A DNA stretch of 64,000 bases from Nitrososphaerota archaeon (lineage in GTDB: Archaea; Thermoproteota; Nitrososphaeria; Nitrososphaerales; Nitrosopumilaceae): NCBI GenBank assembly GCA_028866895.1, contig JAGWHF010000006.1:109977-173976 (forward strand), in the 5' to 3' direction. The notes below the pieces were generated by a model, which saw only the letters and a list, made by a program, of their open reading frames with translations, was not told the DNA's origin and searched no databases. A program made the translations under genes and the position numbers. Positions 33,593 through 41,322 of the stretch are shown here, piece after piece; position 1 is the stretch's first letter, and each line of letters starts with the position of its first letter.

Positions 33593-34570
33593 TCACAGAA
33601 AGACGGTGCATAAAAATACGGCAATACCGGTTGCAGGCGCCACCCAAATAATTTTTCCGTGCAATGCCATTCCTATTTTTACAAGATACTTGTTTCCAAC
33701 TTTTTCCTCGCTGCATTTATGAACTACGATATCAAATAGCGAAAGGCCAAATATTGTATAGGCTGCTAACATGGCCTTGTCCGCAAACGTAAGATAATCA
33801 AGGGGTGGAAGTTGCGCATCTAGGAACGTACTCTGGAAAAATATTGCAGAAATGAACGCGGCCGAAATTATGGTCAGCCTGTCACCCATGTACCTGTGGG
33901 GGAGGAACAATCCGCCAATCGAGAAGGCGCCAAGCAGCAGAATGGGTGTCATGTACCGCGTAAATGTCCCCCAAGTGGATATGGTAAGCGGGATGTCTAC
34001 CCTGATGTCTGAAAAATTCCCCGTCGGATACCTGTCAAAAACCGACGCTACGTGGATTTTGGTTAGTTCGTAGCCTGGGAGGGAGGTAAATGATGCCTTG
34101 GAAATCCCATCGTATTTGATGTCAGGAACAAGCATTACCTTGTCGGCGGTATTGGGAAAGATCGGACTGATTAAGACGGTAATATGCTGGTTCTCAAAGG
34201 GATAATTTTTGTAATTGAAATCATTGTAGAAAACACCCCTTACCTTTTCCCTGTAAAAATGGTGCATGCAGGTTATAAGGGAGGAATCCTTCGCGTAGCC
34301 GTTCACAAATTCAAACCTCAGCGAGGGATTTTTGGTAAAATCTGTATCATTTGACTCTTCGTAAAGCCAGAAAACCAGTTTGGTAGTACCAGTTTCCTTG
34401 TCGATGGAACCCACACTTATGAGGTAGAATCCAATTTTGTACACCCCGTGCTGTGTTGAGTTTTGTGCCTCTGAGACTGGGGGGCACTGCGCTCTTACTG
34501 ACGAGCTGGCAAGAGGAACGCATGCCAGAAGTACAATTAATGCATAGATTGGAAATTTGTTACAAAACAT
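33593..34570 (-). CDS. Pentameric ligand-gated ion channel homologue (Cys-loop receptor superfamily)
   Basis: 325 residues. Signal peptide (FPIYALIVLLACVPLASSSVRA), an extracellular beta-sandwich of about 190 residues, then four membrane helices. The loop YKNYPFENQHITVLI is the FPFD-x-Q element of prokaryotic pLGICs such as GLIC, lacking the eukaryotic disulfide. Transmembrane part: FTRYMTPILLLGAFSIGGLF (M1), RLTIISAAFISAIFFQSTFLDAQLPPLDYLTFADK (M2 and the proline-bearing M2-M3 loop), AAYTIFGLSLFDIVVH (M3), IIWVAPATGIAVFLCTVF (M4). Length equals GLIC-type channels. It would pass ions on binding an external ligand or proton, which cannot be told from sequence. Confidence 0.85.
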   Translation of the reverse strand: MFCNKFPIYALIVLLACVPLASSSVRAQCPPVSEAQNSTQHGVYKIGFYLISVGSIDKETGTTKLVFWLYEESNDTDFTKNPSLRFEFVNGYAKDSSLITCMHHFYREKVRGVFYNDFNYKNYPFENQHITVLISPIFPNTADKVMLVPDIKYDGISKASFTSLPGYELTKIHVASVFDRYPTGNFSDIRVDIPLTISTWGTFTRYMTPILLLGAFSIGGLFLPHRYMGDRLTIISAAFISAIFFQSTFLDAQLPPLDYLTFADKAMLAAYTIFGLSLFDIVVHKCSEEKVGNKYLVKIGMALHGKIIWVAPATGIAVFLCTVFL

Positions 34571-34582
34571 GCCAGAGTTGTT

Positions 34583-34806
34583 TCAAGGATTAGATGATGC
34601 TGTAAATTGGCTAGCGGGTCTGTCTGAGGTATTTAGAGGATCAAACTTGTCATGGGCAAGCGTATTGTCGTGGCAGTAATTCATACACGTTCTAGCATGA
34701 GTTGTACCGTATATACTTTCTTGGTTCCCAAGCGAGGATGCAAAGTAAGTGCCAGGATGAATATCATGATCGTAATGATGGCGGACAATTTTAAGTACCA
34801 CCTCAC
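34583..34806 (-). pseudogene. Possible frameshifted exported mini-protein
   Basis: Reading from a GTG at 34806 gives WYLKLSAIITIMIFILALTL, one membrane helix; shifting frame near 34740 continues as SSLGNQESIYGTTHARTC and NTSDRPASQFTASSNP to a stop at 34583, just 12 bp before the channel gene start. The joined product would be a single-helix exported protein of about 74 residues. No homopolymer explains the shift, so this is tentative. Confidence 0.25.
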
Positions 34807-34820
34807 ACTGGAAAAAACGG

Positions 34821-35588
34821 TTGAATCTCGTCTTACTGGCGGGTTTGGGGGCACGGGTTGCTCAAAGCGTGGCAAATCTTGGTTTTAACTGCACATCCTA
34901 CAATCTCAATAATACGGATATCGGTGATCCTATTTTTCAACAATGCATATTTGTCCCAAGGAGCATGGACCTGGTAATGGCCATTGGAGCCATTGCCGGA
35001 ATTGTTTTCTTTTTCAAGCACGCTGGAGGGAAAAGATGCCTGAAGGACATGTGCAAGAATAGGCAGGGGGATTACAGCCTGTCAAAGCTGCAATTCCTAT
35101 TGTGGACACTGGTTATTGCATTCAGTTTTCTCACGCTGCAGATTATAAGGATTGCAAATACAGAGTATGAAAAAAATCAGGAATGGGCCATCCAGGATTT
35201 TCCTGCAAACTTGCTTGCCCTTATGGGAATAAGTGTCTCAGTCCCCATCATATCGGCCAAGATAGGAGGAGGCAAGGCCATTACAACCATGGCTGACGGG
35301 GGGAAGGCGGGTGGTGATATGCGTCATAGTGGCGGGTATTTCAAACAGATGTTCGAGGATGGTTCAGGCAGGGTGGACCTTGCGAGGTTCCAGATGTTTC
35401 TCTGGACAGTTATTGCGATCGGGATTTACCTGTATGTGGTGTTTGATCAGCTTACGTCCGTAGTTGACTATACGAGGTTATTCCTGCCGGACACAAACCC
35501 CACAATGCTGGTTCTGATGGGGCTAAGCCAGGGGGCTTATTTGGGATCAAAGTATGCCTCAAGCCAGCAAAATCCGCAGAAAACATAG
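34821..35588 (+). CDS. Membrane protein with duplicated S/DLxxxQxxLWT motif
   Basis: 255 residues from a TTG. Four hydrophobic helices arranged as a twofold repeat: YSLSKLQFLLWTLVIAFSFLTL followed by FPANLLALMGISVSVPIISAK, and VDLARFQMFLWTVIAIGIYLYV followed by NPTMLVLMGLSQGAYLGSKY. So each half has an amphipathic entry, a W-containing helix, and a second helix beginning P-x-LLxLMGxS. I do not recognise a named family. Two cysteines sit in the N-terminal outer part and two after the first helix (KRCLKDMC). Confidence 0.72.
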   Translation: MNLVLLAGLGARVAQSVANLGFNCTSYNLNNTDIGDPIFQQCIFVPRSMDLVMAIGAIAGIVFFFKHAGGKRCLKDMCKNRQGDYSLSKLQFLLWTLVIAFSFLTLQIIRIANTEYEKNQEWAIQDFPANLLALMGISVSVPIISAKIGGGKAITTMADGGKAGGDMRHSGGYFKQMFEDGSGRVDLARFQMFLWTVIAIGIYLYVVFDQLTSVVDYTRLFLPDTNPTMLVLMGLSQGAYLGSKYASSQQNPQKT

Positions 35589-35833
35589 GTTCCTGCAGGT
35601 ACTTGATTTTTGCAAGCATTTCCGATGTAAATTGCTTGTCCGTTTCTCCTCACGACTGTTCTTCCCTTCACTGTATTTTCTCGATTTTATTCCGTGAAAG
35701 GAAACTTCTAGGATGGCGCGGAAATTTATCGCGCTGCGAAATTTGCGTATGGGAATACGCACAATGGACCAAAAATGAGGATCTTGGGGGTTGCAATTTA
35801 TGTAAAATCATTGCCAAAAAATTGCTAAAATCC

Positions 35834-35843
35834 TTAAATATTC
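35834..35843 (+). promoter_or_regulatory. TATA box of parB-like gene
   Basis: TTAAATATTC at -27 to -18 from the ATG at 35861; it places the start here rather than at the far upstream end of the open frame. Confidence 0.55.
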
Positions 35844-35860
35844 ACCGAGGATCGAAAATT

Positions 35861-36718
35861 ATGTCAAGATCTTATGGAATTTCTAATCTCATGTCGGGCA
35901 TAATAGAAGACATCGAGATATCGCACCTAAATCAGCCTTCAAACCCTGTGCGCCTTACAATCGACAGATTGGAGGAGCTTGCAAATTCCATCCAGAAACA
36001 GGGCCTGCTGAATCCGTTAATAGTGCGAATAAAGGATTCTAACACGTTTGAGATTGTAGCAGGGACAAGAAGATATCATGCCTGCAAGATGCTGGGTTGG
36101 CGAAAACTTCCATGCCACGTGGTCAATTTGGACGACAAGGAATCCTTCGTGGCCTCGTTAATCGAAAACGTGCAGCGCCAGTCAATGAATGTGCTTGAGG
36201 AAGCCATGGCATACAAGAGGTTTGTGGACAATTCGGGATGGGGTGGAATAACCGAGCTTGCCACAAACCTTGGGAAGAGCATAAGCTACGTGACAAAAAA
36301 AATACAGCTCCTTGACCTTCCGCCCGCAGTCCTAGATTCAGTCAAAGACTCGAGTTTGAAGCCGAGCATTGCAGAGGAATTGTGTACGGTGAAGGACAAG
36401 GGAAACCAGGAAATGCTGGCAGGGATAATTACAAAGCAGCACCTGTCTTTTAGAAGGAGCAGGACATTGGTGAAATCAAACGAGTTGTTTACTCAATACG
36501 GGAAATCTGAAATTGAAATCAGGACAGAAAAAATAATCAAGACGTTGGACAAGGGAATAACCGTATTGCGGGTGGCGATGAACAGGATGTCGGAATTGAT
36601 TGGCAATAATGAGGATAACGAGGTCATCGTTACGAAATTAATGCATCATAAAAACCTGTTGCACGAGCAGATAGATGACCTGATAAAGGAAAAAAAGAAA
36701 GCCTCTAGGGTTAGATAA
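35861..36718 (+). CDS. ParB/Spo0J-family DNA-binding protein
   Basis: 285 residues. The ParB N-terminal CTPase/nuclease-like domain occupies about 14-105: ISHLNQPSNPVRLTIDRLEELANSIQKQGLLNPLIV, then GTRRYHACKMLGW, the GxxR nucleotide motif, and LIENVQRQSMNVLEEAMAY. The helix-turn-helix follows at about 130-160 (TELATNLGKSISYVTKKIQLLDLPP). The C-terminal 100 residues are helical. Used in plasmid or chromosome partitioning or as a regulator; no parA lies beside it, so an orphan regulator or element-borne factor. Binding sites are not identified. Confidence 0.92.
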   Translation: MSRSYGISNLMSGIIEDIEISHLNQPSNPVRLTIDRLEELANSIQKQGLLNPLIVRIKDSNTFEIVAGTRRYHACKMLGWRKLPCHVVNLDDKESFVASLIENVQRQSMNVLEEAMAYKRFVDNSGWGGITELATNLGKSISYVTKKIQLLDLPPAVLDSVKDSSLKPSIAEELCTVKDKGNQEMLAGIITKQHLSFRRSRTLVKSNELFTQYGKSEIEIRTEKIIKTLDKGITVLRVAMNRMSELIGNNEDNEVIVTKLMHHKNLLHEQIDDLIKEKKKASRVR

Positions 36719-37031
36719 TTATTATAGTATAAAATTATGGGAAATTTTTCGGCGCCGAAAAATTGTACGCCGATAAAATTGTGGGCGATTTAGAAATTTA
36801 AGGGTTGGAAATGCGGATGGTGTTTTGAAGAGGCGGGGATGACCTTGCGGCTTTAAACACAATCAGATAAAATACAGGCCGTGTGCCCATGTTGGCAGGT
36901 AAGGCGGCCAGTGGATTGCCTGTTCTGTGAGGCATCCAGAGTACGGTACAGCAGGGGAGGACCGGCAGGAATTCCACCTTGATACTTTATTTTTCTAGAA
37001 CATTTTTATAGTTTAGTCTGTACGGGATTAC
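36719..37031 (+). promoter_or_regulatory. Intergenic region with promoter of DUF2589-like gene
   Basis: A 313-bp gap without a gene. It holds GGCGCCGAAAAATTGTACGCCG-type GC-rich half-repeats near 36750-36775, and the TATA box CATTTTTATA at 37001-37010, correctly spaced for the ATG at 37032. Confidence 0.5.
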
Positions 37032-37589
37032 ATGGCAGACGCAAACATCGGCGCGGAGCTCGCTTCGTTGCCACTGGGATCAATGATATCAGGACCGCTA
37101 AATGCTGCAATCGAAGCCCAAGCATTAGCTGCAGACACGACCGTGCAATTCATCCAAAAGGTCGGACTGGACAATGGCAAGGTACGGAATGTCTCGTTCA
37201 CATATAACACTCCAGGCGGCGGCCAGACACAGCTTGATGCGCCTATTCTGACTATAGTGCCAATACCATTCATACGAATAAAGGACATGACTGTTGATTT
37301 CGTATTTAAGATAAATACCGTGGCAGCGGATACCTCGAAATCGAGTACCAACATTGGCGTTACAGCCGAGGCATCTGGAGGCTTTGGGCCAGTAAAATTC
37401 GGAATAAAAGCCTCGTTTAGCCACGAACAGTCCTCTGAAAGCAAGTCAAGCGTGGACAAAAGTGCAGAACTGAAAATGCATGTCAATGCGGCGCAGGACG
37501 ACATGCCTGAGGGACTAAAGATTGTTCTCTCGGCAATAACAGGCTCGCTTGCCAAAGCCGCTGAAGCCCAGGCCGCTCCAGCTAAATGA
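37032..37589 (+). CDS. DUF2589-like protein 1
   Basis: 185 residues, soluble. The order LPLGSMISGPLNAAIEAQALAADTTVQFIQKVG, then VSFTYNTP, LDAPILTIVPIPFIRIKDMTVDFVFKI, GGFGPVKFGIKASFS and VNAAQDDMPEGLKIVLSAI is the pattern I know as DUF2589, a family of beta-rich proteins without known role. Two further genes (37698, 38331) share parts of this pattern: a unique three-gene row following the ParB-like gene. It has its own TATA box. Confidence 0.75.
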   Translation: MADANIGAELASLPLGSMISGPLNAAIEAQALAADTTVQFIQKVGLDNGKVRNVSFTYNTPGGGQTQLDAPILTIVPIPFIRIKDMTVDFVFKINTVAADTSKSSTNIGVTAEASGGFGPVKFGIKASFSHEQSSESKSSVDKSAELKMHVNAAQDDMPEGLKIVLSAITGSLAKAAEAQAAPAK

Positions 37590-37697
37590 AATTAATTGGC
37601 AGGGTTCATCATTTGGGAGGTACGGCTGCGAAGTGAGCCTTCCACGCGGGTTTATTGTGGCTTCCTCCAAGGCCTCTGATGCATACTAGTGGCGAAA

Positions 37698-38285
37698 ATG
37701 TCAGACGAAATTGACCAACAATTCAATTTACAAACGCGCGACACCCACCCATTAGAGAATTTAATTACCGCACCAATCCAGGCGATGATCAAAGCCCAGT
37801 CCTATGCCACGGAATCAATCCTAGAGTACATTCTGAGGTTCTGTGAAGGCGATGCTGATTCCATAATGGCCAAATTCCAAAACAAGGAGCCGTTGCCGCT
37901 GAAAAACATGCAGTTCAAGCTGGAAAGATCCGAGCAGGATGATCAGGGTGTGGTGGAAACGAAGGACTACCTGCTTCAGGTTCCGCTAATAACCATGTTT
38001 CCCATCCCCTACATGGGAATAACAAGCGCAGACCTGAATCTCAATTTTAAGGTGGTCGATGTGACAAAAAAGGAGGAGCAGGATGAAAAAACGGACACTA
38101 AAAACAAGACAATTTTCAAAACCAACATAATCCAAACAAGATACACCTCGGCAAAAATCGGCCAAACCGAGTCCACCTCAGACATTTCCATCAAAATACA
38201 TCTGGGGCAGACCGAAGCCCCGTTGGGGTTGTCAAAGTTCCTTACGGGAGCAAGTAATGCCGTAGTTCAAAAGGACAAAGGATGA
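37698..38285 (+). CDS. DUF2589-like protein 2
   Basis: About 195 residues from the ATG at 37698 (a GTG at 37689 is possible). Parallel to protein 1: HPLENLITAPIQAMIKAQSYATESILEYI, LLQVPLITMFPIPYMGITSADLNLNFKVVDV, SDISIKIHLGQTEAPLGLSKFL. It lacks the glycine-rich strand of protein 1 and carries a charged loop (KKEEQDEKTDTKNK). Probably forms a hetero-assembly with its neighbours. Confidence 0.75.
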   Translation: MSDEIDQQFNLQTRDTHPLENLITAPIQAMIKAQSYATESILEYILRFCEGDADSIMAKFQNKEPLPLKNMQFKLERSEQDDQGVVETKDYLLQVPLITMFPIPYMGITSADLNLNFKVVDVTKKEEQDEKTDTKNKTIFKTNIIQTRYTSAKIGQTESTSDISIKIHLGQTEAPLGLSKFLTGASNAVVQKDKG

Positions 38286-38330
38286 CGATATATACAATGA
38301 ACGGGAATCTTATCGCAGAAGGTTTTATCG

Positions 38331-38729
38331 TTGTTTGAGAAAAAGGATTTCAAATCCTACGAATTGCACGATTTTGTTTATGGCGTGGTCAGCGCAATCA
38401 GTCAGGCGAAAAACCAGGTCGACCTGACCAGCATCAGGGAAAGGCAAAAACTTGAAGAAGAGGTGGGGGCCAGCCTGCTGAGTACGCTGATTCCGCCTAC
38501 CACCTTCAAGATAGAAGAGGTGGAAATCAATCTAAAATACCTGATTGAGCCGCTAGATAAGGGGGACAAACCGCTAAACGACGACGGGACACCAAGGATT
38601 AAGATCGTTCCATATTCTGAAAAGCTTTCAAGCTCAGATTCGTCGATTCAAACATTGAAATTCAAACTGACTCCGATGGTCCTCAAGAAATATGACGTTG
38701 CCGGGGAAACGAAATTGAAATATGAGTGA
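38331..38729 (+). CDS. DUF2589-associated protein 3
   Basis: 132 residues from a TTG. An N-terminal helix HDFVYGVVSAISQAKNQVD, a second helix rich in charge, then IPPTTFKIEEVEINLKYLIE and TLKFKLTPMVLKKYDV, echoing the I-P-x-T-x-F/I-x-I-x-x-V/M-x-I/L-x-L/F-x-F strand pattern of the two preceding proteins. 45 bp after gene 2, so likely one operon. The gap 38730-38965 shows nothing I can support. Confidence 0.65.
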   Translation: MFEKKDFKSYELHDFVYGVVSAISQAKNQVDLTSIRERQKLEEEVGASLLSTLIPPTTFKIEEVEINLKYLIEPLDKGDKPLNDDGTPRIKIVPYSEKLSSSDSSIQTLKFKLTPMVLKKYDVAGETKLKYE

Positions 38730-38965
38730 TTACGTCTGGCTTGCGAATCCAGTGGCATGATTTATTGTACGGCCATTCGCTGCCCTGAAAACCGACAAGG
38801 ATTTGCAGGCTTTTGAAATGGCCGATTCCAGCGCGCCTGAAAAACTGGTATGTGCCGCCATTGGCATTTTTCCTCCGGGCTCCTGCTGGAGGGCTGCGAG
38901 CTTTTGCCAAATGCTTTCCAGCAATGCGGGCTTTTGTCCATGTCCTTTGGGCTTTAGTTATAAAT

Positions 38966-39352
38966 TCACTCTACGGGGAAGGAAATTTCATACAAGGGCC
39001 TTTTTTCCTTAACTGCCTTGAGCAGCCTGTCATTTAATACATGGACGGAGACCAATTCTTCAAATACAATACTGCCTTCAGGGCTGGCTGGGTATGTCTT
39101 GCCAATGTTGCCAGTACTCTTCTGCAGCGTGGGGAATAGTTTCCTTGAAAAGGTAATCAATTGGATTTTCTTCCTGAGAATTACTATAAAGCCGTGTGGC
39201 GGAGAGCAGAGGTGTCGAGCTATGGTGTTGCATAGGGAATACCTGCCTCCCTTTTCAGGGTTAGTTTGGCGAAAAAAATTCTGCTTTACCCTTGAAATGT
39301 TTTGCACACATGAATTTACAACATCGAATGGATGTTCAAAATTCCGGAGCAC
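38966..39352 (-). CDS. Hypothetical protein
   Basis: 128 residues from a GTG. Weakly protein-like N-terminus; the C-terminal half (GFIVILRKKIQLITFSRKLF, PEGSIVFEELVSVHVLNDRLLKAVKEK) looks real. A TATA box CTTATAAATC on the minus strand at 39373-39382 gives exact leaderless spacing, which is the main support. No family recognised. Confidence 0.5.
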   Translation of the reverse strand: MLRNFEHPFDVVNSCVQNISRVKQNFFRQTNPEKGGRYSLCNTIARHLCSPPHGFIVILRKKIQLITFSRKLFPTLQKSTGNIGKTYPASPEGSIVFEELVSVHVLNDRLLKAVKEKRPLYEISFPVE

Positions 39353-39591
39353 GCCTACTTTTTCGTTGGATGATTTATAAGAAATTAGGGAGAGTTACAA
39401 GCGCCGGACGGGGTGTATTCGGGCCTTGTGGGGCCACATTGGAGCAAGGTCCCACTATGTACGCAAATGCAGGTTCCGGTCCGCCATTTTGATACGTGCA
39501 AATCCGTACCGCCTGGCACTCCAGTGCAAGGAGGCTGAAGATGGTCGCGTGTCTGTTCTTGCCAAAAAAATATTTTAAAATTCAGGTTCAT

Positions 39592-39601
39592 GTTTTAATA
39601 C
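39592..39601 (+). promoter_or_regulatory. TATA box of metallophosphoesterase gene
   Basis: GTTTTAATAC at -31 to -22 from the ATG at 39623. The remaining part of 39353-39622 shows no gene. Confidence 0.55.
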
Positions 39602-39622
39602 GAGTTTTCGCGATCTCACCTG

Positions 39623-41143
39623 ATGGCAAAGTCATCTGTCGTATCAATAAGCGATATCCACATCGGAGACAACAGCATCGCATGCTGGTATAACAAGGAT
39701 TTTCATGAACCGTACCTGAAGGCAATCTTGGAATATGTGAAATCGCAGAAAGACAATCTCAACGAGTTTATAATCCTGGGAGATCTGTTTGATTTTTGGA
39801 CGTATCCGCCAGACGTCAGGCCTCCTTCTGCCGCAGACATTATAAATGCAAATCCGAACATCTTTGGAAAAGGGGGGGCACTTGACGCCGTTGTAACGGC
39901 GCTGGGGGGAAACGTATCGTATGTCGTAGGAAATCACGACATCAGCGTTACCCAGGCAGATCTGGACATGATACCGCTATCTGAGGGATACAAGATTACA
40001 AAGAGGCCTGACAAGTATGTGACCCGCAACTGTCTTTTCACCCATGGTCATTTGTTCACGATTTTCAATGCCCCCGATCCCGACAACCCAGTACCGCTAG
40101 GGCATTTTGTGACCCGCCTTATTTCATACTATGTGCAGCAGCAAGGCACCCCTGCCTGGAAGGTAACCGGGTTTGGCGCGCCCGCAGAGAGGAAGATATT
40201 GTCAAGTCCCGCGTTTTTACCTGCATTGAAGTTCCTCAACGACATGTTTGTCATGCAGAGGTTTGATGCGTCGACTGTGGCCAACTTTGTCGACATCTGG
40301 GTTCAAGTAACAAAATTCCCGACGGATGGCACGTTTGAAATGGCAGACGGGAGCACGAAAACGGTTGCAGATGTAAAGAGGGACTATGCGGGCCTGTTTG
40401 CCAGGTGGGTCAATGACCGTGGAATCGAGTATGTGCAAAAATCCGTATACACGGACGGCGTGGCAAGAAGCATGTCTTGGTTTACGCAACAGGAAGCCCT
40501 CAAAACCAATGCCGCGCTTACCATTACCGGCCACACACATTGGCCGACATCCGGAACGGAGGCATTGGCTGATGATCTGAATTGTGGATTTGAGTGCTTT
40601 GCAGAACCTGATTCGCAAAGCTCGAGATACACCTTTGCCCAGATTAACTTCCAGGACGGCTTGCCGCCGGGGCATGTCATTTATCAGGTGACGGCGGATT
40701 CTCGCGGAAACCATGTCTGCAATCCGGCCGTGGGTATTCCAACAGGCGATATTGTGTTTGGTCCCGTTGCCAAGGATTTTTCAGCCTACATCAGGGTGTA
40801 TAATGATTCGGGCAAAACGCTGACCCGTTCCTCATTTGCAAATGATCACGGAAAATGGGTTCTAGAACCGGATAAAACAATAGCATCCGGAGGCTTTTCG
40901 GGATTTTGGCTCCAAGACCTACCAGGGTTATTTGGTGCCAGCGGGTCTGTGGAATATACCGACGGTACCGATAGCTTTGTACTGCATTTTGATTGTCCCC
41001 TTGTGGCAAATAATGTGGTTTCTATAGGCGGCGCCGGGGCCCGGAAGGTCTCGTACCAGAGCAAAGTCTCAAACGGACCCTGGATGGGCAACAGCGTCAA
41101 TCCGCGTGGGCATCCCCTGAGCATAGTGTTTAATGTAAAATAG
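39623..41143 (+). CDS. Calcineurin-like metallophosphoesterase fused to aegerolysin-like domain
   Basis: 506 residues. Metallophosphoesterase motifs: ISDIHIGD (about 8-15), LGDLFDFW (about 52), VVGNHDIS (about 102), FTHGHLF (about 138), and TGHTHWP (about 303), the full set for a bimetal site. The last 115 residues (AYIRVYNDSGKTLTRSSFANDHGKWVLEPDKTI then GGFSGFW, GASGSVEYTDG, FDCP) follow the pattern hGkW-x-P-x-x-I-x-x-G of aegerolysin/ET79-type beta-sandwiches that bind lipids. No signal peptide. Reaction: hydrolysis of a phosphoester, substrate unknown; the C-terminal domain may target it to lipid or membranes. Confidence 0.85.
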   Translation: MAKSSVVSISDIHIGDNSIACWYNKDFHEPYLKAILEYVKSQKDNLNEFIILGDLFDFWTYPPDVRPPSAADIINANPNIFGKGGALDAVVTALGGNVSYVVGNHDISVTQADLDMIPLSEGYKITKRPDKYVTRNCLFTHGHLFTIFNAPDPDNPVPLGHFVTRLISYYVQQQGTPAWKVTGFGAPAERKILSSPAFLPALKFLNDMFVMQRFDASTVANFVDIWVQVTKFPTDGTFEMADGSTKTVADVKRDYAGLFARWVNDRGIEYVQKSVYTDGVARSMSWFTQQEALKTNAALTITGHTHWPTSGTEALADDLNCGFECFAEPDSQSSRYTFAQINFQDGLPPGHVIYQVTADSRGNHVCNPAVGIPTGDIVFGPVAKDFSAYIRVYNDSGKTLTRSSFANDHGKWVLEPDKTIASGGFSGFWLQDLPGLFGASGSVEYTDGTDSFVLHFDCPLVANNVVSIGGAGARKVSYQSKVSNGPWMGNSVNPRGHPLSIVFNVK

Positions 41144-41322
41144 CAGGCGACGCAGGAATCGGAGCCCGAGCCCTCTCTGGGTGCAGGCTTGAAAAAATCC
41201 AGCTGGTACCTTCAGGTGGTTGTTCCAGTCGGGCAGCCCTGTACGGCTTTATACAGAAAACCCGTCAGGACTTTTACAGGGATAACTGCAGGCATGGGGC
41301 ATATGACCTTGTTTCAATCATG

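Noticed and set aside
38730..39040. Several short overlapping frames on both strands after the DUF2589 row
   Set aside because: No promoter or recognisable protein feature; only the minus gene at 38966-39352 has TATA support.
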